Assembly (NCBI GenBank): GCA_937995345.1
Contig: CALKKS010000026.1
Location: 1 to 58,001 of the forward strand
Direction of reading: 5' to 3'
Origin: an uncultured Collinsella sp.
GTDB taxonomy: Bacteria > Actinomycetota > Coriobacteriia > Coriobacteriales > Coriobacteriaceae
DNA length: 58,001 nucleotides
The position numbers were made by a program, and so were the translations under genes. Positions 22,056-31,144 of this stretch are shown piece after piece. The notes beneath the pieces are model-generated. The model saw nothing but the letters and a program-made list of their open reading frames with translations, was not told the origin of the DNA and searched no databases. Each line of letters opens with the position of its first letter. Position 1 is the first letter of the stretch.

Positions 22056-23021
22056 TTAATACGTCGCCTTGTAACGGTTGACCTTCTCGCGATAGTCGCG
22101 CGTATCGGCCTCGCGCAGTTTGGTCATAGCCTCGCGCTCATCATCGGACAGGCTCGTGGGAACCTGCACCTTGATCTCGACGAGCAGCGCACCCGTACGG
22201 CCGCGATGCTTAACGTCGGGCGCACCCATCTCCTTAAAGCGGAACTTCTTGCCCGTCTGGGTACCCGCGGGCACCTTCAGACGGACCGTCGCGCCACCGG
22301 GCGTGGGCACGTCGACCGTGCAGCCGAGCGCCGCCTCGTAGACCGAGATCGGCACCTCCATGGTCACGTCGGCACCCTTGCGCTTAAACAGCGGGTGCTC
22401 CTCTACATGCGTGGTCACGACCAGGTCGCCGCGCTCGCCTCCGGCAACGCCGTACTCGCCACGACGCTTGTAGCGCAATTTGCCGCCGTCGACCGCACCC
22501 GCAGGCACCGAGACCGTGATGGTCTGCTGCTCGCCCGTCGAGGGAATGCGGTAAGTGACCTTGTGCGTCACGCCGCGGAACGCGTCCTCGGCGGTCACAT
22601 CGACGGTCAGCGACAGGTCGCCGCCCTTGCGCGCGCGGTTGCGGCCCGCGCCCGCACCGGCAGCGCCCGCACCCCCGGCAAAGCCCGAGCCCCAATCGCT
22701 ACCCCAGGCACCATTGCCGCTAAAGATGCTGTCGAAGATATCACCCCAGCCGCTTGCGCCAGCGCCGGCACCGTAGCCGCCGCCATACGCACCGCCCGCG
22801 CCCGGCATGCCGCCGAACATGAGCATCTGGTCGTACTCTTTGCGCTTCTTCTCGTCCGAAAGCGTCTCGTAGGCCTCGCTGATCTCCTTAAACTTGGCCT
22901 CGTCGCCGCCGGCATCGGGGTGATATTTTTGCGCGAGCTTGCGAAACGCGCTCTTGATCTCTTTGTCGGAGGCGCTCTTGGATACGCCCAGGATGTCATA
23001 GAAGGTTTTGCCTGCAGCCAT
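22056..23021 (-). CDS. dnaJ: DnaJ-family co-chaperone without zinc fingers (CbpA type)
   Basis: 321 residues. The J domain (about 6-70) has the HPD motif in KYHPDAGG. A glycine/alanine-rich linker (about 75-135) follows, then a C-terminal substrate-binding domain (GVTHKVTYRIPSTGEQ...). The CxxCxGxG zinc-finger repeats of standard DnaJ are absent, making it a CbpA/DnaJ2 type. It stimulates the DnaK ATPase and delivers clients. GGAG is 6 to 9 bases before the ATG. A strong hairpin at 23095-23124 separates it from grpE, which probably lowers its level relative to DnaK. Confidence 0.92.
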   Translation of the reverse strand: MAAGKTFYDILGVSKSASDKEIKSAFRKLAQKYHPDAGGDEAKFKEISEAYETLSDEKKRKEYDQMLMFGGMPGAGGAYGGGYGAGAGASGWGDIFDSIFSGNGAWGSDWGSGFAGGAGAAGAGAGRNRARKGGDLSLTVDVTAEDAFRGVTHKVTYRIPSTGEQQTITVSVPAGAVDGGKLRYKRRGEYGVAGGERGDLVVTTHVEEHPLFKRKGADVTMEVPISVYEAALGCTVDVPTPGGATVRLKVPAGTQTGKKFRFKEMGAPDVKHRGRTGALLVEIKVQVPTSLSDDEREAMTKLREADTRDYREKVNRYKATY

Positions 23022-23094
23022 CGTAGCTCCTCTCCTGTTTCATCCGCCGCCCCTGCGGACGGCGGCTCATGCTGTCATATGGCACTAGGCCAGA

Positions 23095-23124
23095 AAGGGC
23101 CCCGGGTGTTGCCCCGGGGCCCTT
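23095..23124. terminator. Hairpin between grpE and dnaJ
   Basis: AAGGGCCCCGGG(G) pairs perfectly with CCCGGGGCCCTT around a 5-base loop. Its minus-strand tail is TTTC rather than a T run, so it may attenuate read-through or process the message instead of fully terminating. Confidence 0.65.
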
Positions 23125-23129
23125 CTCAA

Positions 23130-23972
23130 TTACTCCTCGGTGCTCTCGGCCGCATCGGCCGCAGCATCCTCGGGCGCCGCTTCGGGCTCCGGTGCGGGGC
23201 GCTTCTCGCCACCGTAGGTCACCGTCACCATCGCGGAACGCAGGATGCGATCCGCCATGCGGTAGCCCTTCTGGTACACGTCGTTGACGGTCTCGTCGTA
23301 TTGCGATGCGTCCTCGACGCGACCCACAGCCTGGTGCTCGAGCGGATCGAACGCCTCGCCCTTGGGGTCGATGGGCTCAACGCCCTCGTGCGCAAACACA
23401 TCAAGCAGCTTGGCATGCACCGCATCGACGCCATCGACGAACTGCTTAAAGTCGTCGGAAAGCTCCTGGCCGCGGGCATGGTCGATCGCACGCTCGATAT
23501 CGTCGACCACCGGCAGCAGCGCGGTGACGAGCTTCTCGGTCGCGCGCTCGCGCTCGGCGATACGCTCGTTGGCGGTGCGGCGGCGGAAGTTCTCCCAGTC
23601 GGCCTGCAGACGGGCGGTGCGCTCGGTGGCGTCCTTTGCCTTGTCCTCAGCGGCCTTCTGAGCCTCAGCCGCGGCCTCGAGCTCATGGCGCACGTCGGCA
23701 AGCTCCTTCTGAGCCTGCTCGAACTTAAGCTTAAAGTCGTTGTCGGCGGCTTCCTCACCGGCGCGGATAGCGGCTTCCACCATCTCGTCCTCGGTCATCG
23801 TCGCCTCCTTGTTGGAATCCTCTACCTGGTTCTCGGCAGCCTCGGCGGCCGGGGCCTCGTTAGCCTCGGTATCGTCGACGGCCTCTACGGGAATCTTCAC
23901 GTCCTTCTCCTCAGAGTCAACGGGGGCGGCGCCAGTGGCAGCCGCCTCCGTGCGAGCTTTACGGGCGGACAT
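23130..23972 (-). CDS. grpE: Nucleotide exchange factor GrpE
   Basis: 280 residues, longer than typical GrpE owing to acidic, low-complexity extensions at both ends (about 1-60 and 262-280). The core has the long dimerisation helix (FEQAQKELADVRHELEAAAE), the conserved LQADWENFRRRTANER, and the beta domain with GVEPIDPKGEAFDPLEHQAV. It releases ADP from DnaK. The ATG lies 2 bases after the dnaK stop with its ribosome site (GAGGACAAG) inside the end of dnaK, so translation is probably coupled. Confidence 0.95.
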   Translation of the reverse strand: MSARKARTEAAATGAAPVDSEEKDVKIPVEAVDDTEANEAPAAEAAENQVEDSNKEATMTEDEMVEAAIRAGEEAADNDFKLKFEQAQKELADVRHELEAAAEAQKAAEDKAKDATERTARLQADWENFRRRTANERIAERERATEKLVTALLPVVDDIERAIDHARGQELSDDFKQFVDGVDAVHAKLLDVFAHEGVEPIDPKGEAFDPLEHQAVGRVEDASQYDETVNDVYQKGYRMADRILRSAMVTVTYGGEKRPAPEPEAAPEDAAADAAESTEE

Positions 23973-23974
23973 GA

Positions 23975-25867
<1,893 letters not shown>

Positions 25868-25976
25868 TAGAAATTCCCTCTCTCTTTTGCGTTCGCGCCA
25901 CCTCGACGGTCTGTCGCACGGCGCTTCGGCTTGTCTTTCAGGATGTAGTGTATCCCCTTATGGGCCGGAATATACA

Positions 25977-26002
25977 AAATCTAAGTCAATTCATATAAGA
26001 TT
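25977..26002. promoter_or_regulatory. Putative HspR operator upstream of dnaK
   Basis: AAATCTAAGTC, 5 bases, ATATAAGATT on the plus strand, the same halves and spacing as at clpB (16567-16592). On the minus strand a TATATT -10-like box follows directly, so a bound repressor would block polymerase. No CIRCE element (TTAGCACTC-type) was found here. Confidence 0.6.
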
Positions 26003-26140
26003 TCTTATCTCTGAGAGTTTAGGTTCTTAAATGCGCAGGTAGATGCACTGTTTGAATTCTCGGCAGATCTATTGAGATCTATGTAGAGTTGACTGAGGTG
26101 CGAGCCTGAAACCGTGCAGGGAGCTTTGGAGCGACCCCGG

Positions 26141-26186
26141 GGAAAGCGCGACCCAGTTTGAGCGTGAATTCTGGGACGCAGTTTCC
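26141..26186. repeat. Two-unit copy of the alternating inverted motif array
   Basis: GGAAAGCGCGACCC begins at 26141 and its inverted partner GGGACGCAGTTTCC at 26173, a step of 32 bases, exactly as in the longer arrays at 832-1030 and 48017-48187. A degenerate unit may precede at about 26107. The rest of 26003-26321 shows no gene. Confidence 0.65.
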
Positions 26187-26321
26187 GCAAGCACGCTCAA
26201 TCGTCCTATATTTCAAGTCACCTATAGCTAACATTTGCGCAGCTCAACGGCCTCACCTGCATGTTTTTTAGTAAGCCGTGGCATACTCGGCGAACGGTAT
26301 GAAGATGCCGGTCAGAGGGTA

Positions 26322-26349
26322 TTGCAAACGGTCGTTCCCGTGGTATGTT
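26322..26349 (+). promoter_or_regulatory. Likely promoter of the ferredoxin gene
   Basis: TTGCAA (26322-26327), 16 bases, TATGTT (26344-26349), giving a leader of roughly 55 bases before the ferredoxin ATG. Confidence 0.45.
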
Positions 26350-26410
26350 TTTGCCCGAATCACACCGACGCACATCGCCTGTAGCGTCGGTCAACAGAGA
26401 GGAAACTACC

Positions 26411-26596
26411 ATGGCTCATCCCGTAATTGATGCCGACGAGTGCATCGCTTGTGGCGTTTGCGTCGACTCCTGCCCCGCTGGCGTTCTGGAGCTCCAGGAC
26501 GTCGCTACCGTCGCTGACGAGGACTCCTGCGTCGCCTGTGGCGCTTGCCAGGACGCTTGCCCCGCTGGCGCGATCACCGAGATCGTCGAGGAGTAA
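26411..26596 (+). CDS. 2[4Fe-4S] ferredoxin
   Basis: 61 residues, very acidic. Two complete cluster motifs are present, CIACGVCVDSCP and CVACGACQDACP, each supplying three cysteines to one cluster and the last to the other, as in clostridial-type ferredoxins. It is a low-potential electron carrier, for example for pyruvate:ferredoxin oxidoreductase or hydrogenase. GAGAGG lies 8 bases before the ATG at 26411. It is monocistronic, with its own promoter and a strong terminator, which suits a highly expressed gene. Confidence 0.95.
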   Translation: MAHPVIDADECIACGVCVDSCPAGVLELQDVATVADEDSCVACGACQDACPAGAITEIVEE

Positions 26597-26636
26597 CAAC
26601 TCCCCCACTTGCACACTCAAAAGTACACCGTGCACA

Positions 26637-26674
26637 AAAAGGAGGCCTCCGCATCGCCGCGGAGGCCTCCTTTT
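26637..26674. terminator. Strong bidirectional terminator after the ferredoxin gene
   Basis: AAAAGGAGGCCTCCGC and GCGGAGGCCTCCTTTT are exact complements around ATCGCC, with A and T runs on the two sides. Confidence 0.9.
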
Positions 26675-26708
26675 GCTTATATGGGCAGCTACCCCGGATT
26701 CCTTTGGC

Positions 26709-26775
26709 AGTTGCGGTGAAATAGTTCCTGTTATGGCTTAGAGATGCCGATTTTAGGAACTATTTCACCGCAACT
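26709..26775. repeat. Hairpin repeat GTTGCGGTG...CACCGCAAC, copy 2
   Basis: Perfect 21-bp arms (26709-26729 and 26755-26775) around a 25-base loop sharing TGCCGATTTT with the copy at 4747-4813. It lies 17 bases beyond the niaR stop codon, as the other copy lies just beyond hypA. Confidence 0.85.
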
Positions 26776-26792
26776 TATAGGAGCGCCTGGGG

Positions 26793-27338
26793 CTAAGACA
26801 AATCATCCTCGTAGGGCATGATCTCGGCAAGGTAGCCCTTCTCCTTGAGCATGGCCTCAATCTCGTCGAGGGTTTGCTCATCCTCTGCCGCAATGCGGTG
26901 AAAGTGATAGCCGCTGGTTACCGTCAGCAGTGGAAAGCTCTTGCCGCTCTCGATATCGTGTAGGTAGCGCTCGATATCGCGGCGGTTACGGATATCCAGA
27001 TCAGCCGTGATCTTGCCGTACACGCGATGGTTGACGATCACGTTGAGCACGGCGCCGCCCGCGTCGACGATGCTCGTGAGCTCATCGCCCGCCTGCTCCA
27101 CGCTGTGGCGTACCTTGACCAGACGCGTGGGCACAGCCGGGCTGCTCGCCGCCTCCTGTAGTACATAGCCGCGATTGGTGGCGACGATATCATGCCCATC
27201 GGCACGCAACAGGGCGATGTCCTGCACCACGACCTGACGGCTCACGCCCACCTCGCGGGCAAGCGCGCTGCCCGAAACGGGACCTTTAGCCCCCTCGAGC
27301 ACGGCCATGATGGCACGGCGACGCTCGCGGGCGTTCAT
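26793..27338 (-). CDS. niaR: Niacin-responsive repressor NiaR
   Basis: 181 residues. An N-terminal winged helix (VSGSALAREVGVSRQVVVQD) is followed by a 3H domain with its three histidines (VRHSVEQ, VNHRVYG, GYHFHRI), the fold that binds nicotinic acid and a metal. NiaR represses NAD synthesis and niacin uptake genes when niacin is available. It overlaps nadC by one base (TAATG), so it is the last gene of nadA-nadB-nadC-niaR and probably controls that operon through the dyad at 30701-30744. Confidence 0.93.
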   Translation of the reverse strand: MNARERRRAIMAVLEGAKGPVSGSALAREVGVSRQVVVQDIALLRADGHDIVATNRGYVLQEAASSPAVPTRLVKVRHSVEQAGDELTSIVDAGGAVLNVIVNHRVYGKITADLDIRNRRDIERYLHDIESGKSFPLLTVTSGYHFHRIAAEDEQTLDEIEAMLKEKGYLAEIMPYEDDLS

Positions 27339-28198
27339 TATTTACCGTCCAGCAGACGCAGGTGCTTAAGCGAAAGGTCGAGGATCGGCGCAGAGTGCGT
27401 CAGAGCGCCCGAACTAATATAGTCAACACCCAGGTCGGCCAGGGCGCGAATGTTGTCGGCGTCTACGTTGCCCGAGCACTCGGTCTTGGCGCGGCCGGCG
27501 ATAAGCTCAATCGCGGCAGCCATGTCGTCGTGGGTCATGTTGTCGAACATGATGATGTCGGCACCGGCATCCACGGCCTCGCGCACCATGTCCAGGCTCT
27601 CGCACTCAATCTCGACCGTCGTGGTAAACGATGCATGGGCGCGCGCCATCTCAATCGCGCGCGCCACGCCACCGGCGGCGTCGATGTGGTTGTCCTTGAG
27701 CATGACAGCCGTCGACAGGTTATAGCGGTGGTTGCTGCCACCGCCGATCTCGACTGCGGCCTTCTCGAAGACACGCATGCCCGGCGTGGTCTTGCGCGTG
27801 TCGACAAGCACGGTCTTGGTGCCCTCGAGCGCAGCCACCATCCGATGCGTGTAAGTAGCGATGCCGCTCATGCGCTGCAGGTAGTTGAGCGCCACGCGCT
27901 CGCCCGAAAGCAGCACGCGCGCGTCGCTGCGCACCTGGCCCACGTGGTCGCCGGCGTGTACCTCATCGCCGTCCGCGACATCGAACAACACGGAGCTCTG
28001 CGGATCCAGCAGCTCAAAGGTGCGGGCGAATACGTCCAGGCCGGCGATAATGCCGTCGGCCTTGGCGATGAGCTCAACGGTAGCGGGGCGCGCCGTGGGG
28101 CACACGCTCGCCGTACTCACGTCCTCAAACGTGATGTCCTCGCGCAGAGCCTGCAAAATCAGATCATCGACGACGAGCTTCATGGTAATGGGATTCAT
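27338..28198 (-). CDS. nadC: Quinolinate phosphoribosyltransferase (nicotinate-nucleotide pyrophosphorylase)
   Basis: 286 residues, typical length. It converts quinolinate and PRPP to nicotinate mononucleotide. Visible family motifs include VLVDTRKTTPGMRVFEKAAV, GGGSNHRYNLSTAVMLKDNH and the C-terminal DYISSGALTHSAP. The ATG at 28198 is 3 bases after the nadB stop with GGAGGAG 6 bases upstream, so it is translated in close coupling with nadB; its own stop overlaps the niaR start. Confidence 0.97.
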   Translation of the reverse strand: MNPITMKLVVDDLILQALREDITFEDVSTASVCPTARPATVELIAKADGIIAGLDVFARTFELLDPQSSVLFDVADGDEVHAGDHVGQVRSDARVLLSGERVALNYLQRMSGIATYTHRMVAALEGTKTVLVDTRKTTPGMRVFEKAAVEIGGGSNHRYNLSTAVMLKDNHIDAAGGVARAIEMARAHASFTTTVEIECESLDMVREAVDAGADIIMFDNMTHDDMAAAIELIAGRAKTECSGNVDADNIRALADLGVDYISSGALTHSAPILDLSLKHLRLLDGK

Positions 28199-28201
28199 GG
28201 T

Positions 28202-29578
28202 CTACTCCTCCACGGCCTGCGTGCCGGCGGCACGGGCCAAATCATCGATTGCAAGGGTATCGGCACTCAGGGCGCGGTGGCGTCCGTCGAGCGCGGGCTC
28301 ACCGGCCTGCTCCACGGCCAGCGACTTGCCGGTGCGCATGCACCACGCGGCGCGGCGGCCCCAAACCAGAGACTCGAGCAGGCTGTTGGAAGCCAGGCGG
28401 TTCTTGCCGTGCACGCCATTGCAGGCTGTCTCGCCGGCGGCGTAGAGTTCGGGCATCGAAGTGCGGCCGTCCTTGTCGACCCATACGCCGCCCATAAAGT
28501 AGTGCTGCGTGGGTGTGACGGGAATGGGCTCGTCCAGGATGTCGCGGCCGTCCTCCAGGCAGCGCGCACGAATATTGGCAAAGTGTCCGGTCACCACGTC
28601 GCGCTCGACGGGGGCAAAGCTCAGCCACTCGTGCTCGGTACCGTCGAGCTTCATCTGCTCGCGGATGGCGGCGGCGACAACGTCGCGCGGCTGCAACTCG
28701 TCGGTAAAACGCTCGCCGGCGGCATTGAGCAGAATCGCGCCCTCGCCGCGGCAGCTCTCGCTGATCAGGAACGTACGACCCGGCTGCGGCGAAAACAGGC
28801 CCGTGGGGTGGATCTGCACGTAGTCCAGGTGCTCCATCTTAATGCCATGCTCCTGCGCGATGTAGCAGGCGTCACCGGTGAGCTGCGGGTAGTTGGTCGA
28901 GTGGTCGTACACGCCACCGATACCACCCGTTGCCCACAGCGTATGGCGGGCGTGGATCTTAAACGGCTTACCGGCATGCACGCCCTCATCAGCATTTGCC
29001 AGCTCGTCGGCGGGGCGAGCTGAATCGCCCTCATCCACGGCGACGGCGACGACGCCGGTGCACACCGTGGCGCCATCGCGCTCGGCGGTCAGGATGTCGG
29101 TCATGGCAACGTGTTCGAGAATCTGCACGTTGTCCAGCTTGCGGACGGCCTGGAGCAGCTTGGTCGTAATCTCCTTACCCGTAATATCGGCATGGAAGGC
29201 GATGCGCGGGCGGCTGTGCGCGCCCTCGCGGGTAAAGTCGAGGCTGCCGTCGGCCTTGCGCTCAAAGTCCACGCCCATGGCCAGCAGGTCGTTGATGACC
29301 GAACGGCTCGAGCGAATCATGATGTCAACACTCTCGCGGCGGTTCTCGTAATGGCCGGCGTGCATGGTGTCCTCAAAGAAGGCATCGTAGTCAGAGCCTT
29401 CGGGCAGTACGCAGATGCCGCCCTGCGCGAGCATCGAGTCGCACTCATCGACGGCGCCCTTGGAGAGCATGATCACGCGCGTGCTCGTCGGCAGATTGAG
29501 AGCCGCATACAGGCCCGCCACGCCGCAACCGGCAATGACGACGTCGCACTCCATGTCGGGGTATTGTTTGGTTTCCAC
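28202..29578 (-). CDS. nadB: L-aspartate oxidase
   Basis: 458 residues from a GTG at 29578, preceded by GGAGAGG. The N-terminal FAD-binding motif is VVIAGCGVAGLYAALNLP. Further motifs are MLAQGGICVLPEGSD, HTLWATGGIGGVYDHSTNYP and the substrate region HYFMGGVWVDKDGRTSMPEL, all typical of the succinate dehydrogenase/aspartate oxidase flavoproteins. It makes iminoaspartate for NadA; under anaerobic conditions fumarate is the likely electron acceptor. A palindromic hairpin (29596-29630) fills the gap after nadA. Confidence 0.95.
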   Translation of the reverse strand: METKQYPDMECDVVIAGCGVAGLYAALNLPTSTRVIMLSKGAVDECDSMLAQGGICVLPEGSDYDAFFEDTMHAGHYENRRESVDIMIRSSRSVINDLLAMGVDFERKADGSLDFTREGAHSRPRIAFHADITGKEITTKLLQAVRKLDNVQILEHVAMTDILTAERDGATVCTGVVAVAVDEGDSARPADELANADEGVHAGKPFKIHARHTLWATGGIGGVYDHSTNYPQLTGDACYIAQEHGIKMEHLDYVQIHPTGLFSPQPGRTFLISESCRGEGAILLNAAGERFTDELQPRDVVAAAIREQMKLDGTEHEWLSFAPVERDVVTGHFANIRARCLEDGRDILDEPIPVTPTQHYFMGGVWVDKDGRTSMPELYAAGETACNGVHGKNRLASNSLLESLVWGRRAAWCMRTGKSLAVEQAGEPALDGRHRALSADTLAIDDLARAAGTQAVEE

Positions 29579-29595
29579 AGGAATCCTCTCCCTTG

Positions 29596-29630
29596 AATGT
29601 GGCATGCGGGACCGTCCCTCATGCCACATT
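29596..29630. repeat. Palindromic hairpin between nadA and nadB
   Basis: AATGTGGCATG/CATGCCACATT with an inner GGGAC/GTCCC, nearly a perfect 35-base palindrome. It begins 3 bases after the nadA stop codon and may protect or attenuate the message. Confidence 0.7.
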
Positions 29631-29633
29631 GTT

Positions 29634-30659
29634 TTAGCGCGCTGCGTACTCGAGCATGCGGTCGAGCGTGAGCTTGGCCTGGTCGGCGGCCTCGTCCGAC
29701 ACGCCGATCTGCACCTCGCCCTCGCCCGTCTCCAGGCAGCGCACGAGCTTTTCGAGCGTGATGAGATCCATGTTGACGCAGGTGGGCTGCACCGCGGGGA
29801 AGTAGAACTTCTTGCCGGCGCCCTGGCAGCGGCGCTCGAGCTCGTAGAGCACGCCGCGGACCGTCACGATGATGAATTCGCTCGCGTCCGACTCTTCGGC
29901 GTACTTGATGATGCCGGCGGTGGAGCCGATGTAGTCGGCCTCGGCTAGGACGTCGGCCTTGCACTCGGGGTGCGCCAGCACGAGCGCGTCGGGGTGCGCC
30001 TCCTGCGCGTCGACGATCTGCTCGACGGTGATGATGTGATGACGCGGGCAGTAGCCGTTGTTGAGGATGACGTGCTTCTGGGGCACCTGCTCGGCCACAA
30101 AGCGGCCCAGGTTCTGGTCGGGAATGAACAAGATGTGCTGCTGCGGCAGCTCGGAGACGATCTTGACGGCGTTAGAGCTGGTAACGCACACGTCACTCCA
30201 GCTCTTGATCTCGACCGTCGAGTTGACGTAGCAGACGACAGCTAGGTCGTCGCCATACTCGGCGCGCGCCGCGTCGACCGTCTCGCGCTTGACCATGTGC
30301 GCCATGGGACAGTCCGCACCCGGCTCGGGCAGCAGCACGGTCTTGGTGGGATTGAGCAGCTTGGCGCTCTCGCCCATAAACTCCACGCCGCACAGCACGA
30401 TAGTCTGCTGCGGCAGGCTCTTGGCGAGCTTTGCCAGGTAGAAGCTGTCGCCGACGTAATCGGCAACGGCTTGGACCTCGGGCGCCACATAGTAGTGCGC
30501 CAGGATTACCGCGTCACGTTGGGTTTTTAGTTGCTGAATGGCCTCGACGAGCTCTGCGGGCACCAGTGCCGCGCGCTCCGTTGCCGTCGTTGCCGATGCT
30601 AGGCCGGCCGCGATATCGCGTGCAAGCTCCGATGCATCCATGTTCGCGCTCTGTGCCAT
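29634..30659 (-). CDS. nadA: Quinolinate synthase
   Basis: 341 residues. It condenses iminoaspartate with dihydroxyacetone phosphate to quinolinate using a 4Fe-4S cluster. The three expected cluster cysteines are visible in IVLCGVEFMGE, NGYCPRHH and QPTCVNMD. ILAHYYVAPEVQAVADYVGDS is the family's N-terminal signature. First gene of the operon; the ATG at 30659 follows AGAGGGG by 5 bases. A clear promoter with an overlapping dyad lies at 30695-30744. Confidence 0.96.
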   Translation of the reverse strand: MAQSANMDASELARDIAAGLASATTATERAALVPAELVEAIQQLKTQRDAVILAHYYVAPEVQAVADYVGDSFYLAKLAKSLPQQTIVLCGVEFMGESAKLLNPTKTVLLPEPGADCPMAHMVKRETVDAARAEYGDDLAVVCYVNSTVEIKSWSDVCVTSSNAVKIVSELPQQHILFIPDQNLGRFVAEQVPQKHVILNNGYCPRHHIITVEQIVDAQEAHPDALVLAHPECKADVLAEADYIGSTAGIIKYAEESDASEFIIVTVRGVLYELERRCQGAGKKFYFPAVQPTCVNMDLITLEKLVRCLETGEGEVQIGVSDEAADQAKLTLDRMLEYAAR

Positions 30660-30694
30660 CAAGGCCCCTCTCTTTTGGCGAATCTTGGGGCTTT

Positions 30695-30744
30695 AGTATG
30701 ACACCTGGCTTTACAGCTGACAAGACAGCTGTAAAGCCAGGTGT
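30695..30744 (-). promoter_or_regulatory. nadA promoter with overlapping dyad, probable NiaR operator
   Basis: Minus-strand TTGTCA (30723-30718) and CATACT (30700-30695) are 17 bases apart. A perfect inverted repeat with 19-bp arms (30701-30719 and 30726-30744) covers the -35 box and spacer, so a bound repressor would block initiation. The inner core is CAGCTG-TCTTGT-CAGCTG. NiaR, encoded in the operon, is the natural candidate. Confidence 0.65.
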
Positions 30745-30763
30745 AAAGTTGGAATAAAGATTC

Positions 30764-30832
30764 AATCTTGGGGCGGGTCCATTTTCGAACTGGCAAGCTG
30801 AGGATAGTCGAAAATGGACCCGCCCCAAGATT
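30764..30832. repeat. Perfect 25-bp inverted repeat
   Basis: Arms 30764-30788 and 30808-30832 are exact complements (AATCTTGGGGCGGGTCCATT...) around 19 bases. No T run is present on either side, so it looks like a repeat element and not a terminator. Confidence 0.8.
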
Positions 30833-30866
30833 CGAGCGGCCCGCATTGTCCTGGACCAAGGGGCAG

Positions 30867-31073
30867 TGGGCAAAAAGTGGCAAATATGAGTACTGTTACC
30901 AAATTGATGGCAGCGATTTTTCGGTCCAATACGTCAGAATCGCCTTATTTGAGGCACATTCATGGCACTGTCGGACGAAAATCAATGCTGTTTTGGCCCA
31001 ACGAACGGAATTTTGGGGCCATTTGGCTGCTACTAATATGGTAACAGTACTCATATTTGGACTTTTTTGCCCA
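30867..31073. mobile_element. MITE-like element with about 48-bp imperfect terminal inverted repeats
   Basis: The ends TGGGCAAAAAGTGG...CAAATATGAGTACTGTTACC and its complement at 31025-31073 match over about 48 bases with a few changes. The 110 bases inside carry no credible gene. No target-site duplication is obvious. It could be a non-autonomous element or a long hairpin between the nad operon and the giant surface protein gene. Confidence 0.5.
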
Positions 31074-31094
31074 CCGGCTTCCAGGTGGCCCTGG

Positions 31095-31127
31095 AAAACG
31101 GGCCCGGATGGCGAGATCCGGGCCCGT
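31095..31127 (-). terminator. Terminator of the giant surface protein gene
   Basis: ACGGGCCCGGAT and ATCCGGGCCCGT pair perfectly around a 6-base loop and continue on the minus strand with TTTT. It lies 18 bases past the stop codon. Confidence 0.85.
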
Positions 31128-31144
31128 CGGGAGCTGTCGCGCGA

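Noticed and set aside
25868..26140. CIRCE/HrcA control of the heat-shock operon
   Set aside because: No TTAGCACTC-N9-GAGTGCTAA site was found, and an HspR gene is in the operon.
31067..31144. Riboswitch downstream of the MITE-like element
   Set aside because: The only structure is a simple terminator stem; no aptamer consensus was recognised.
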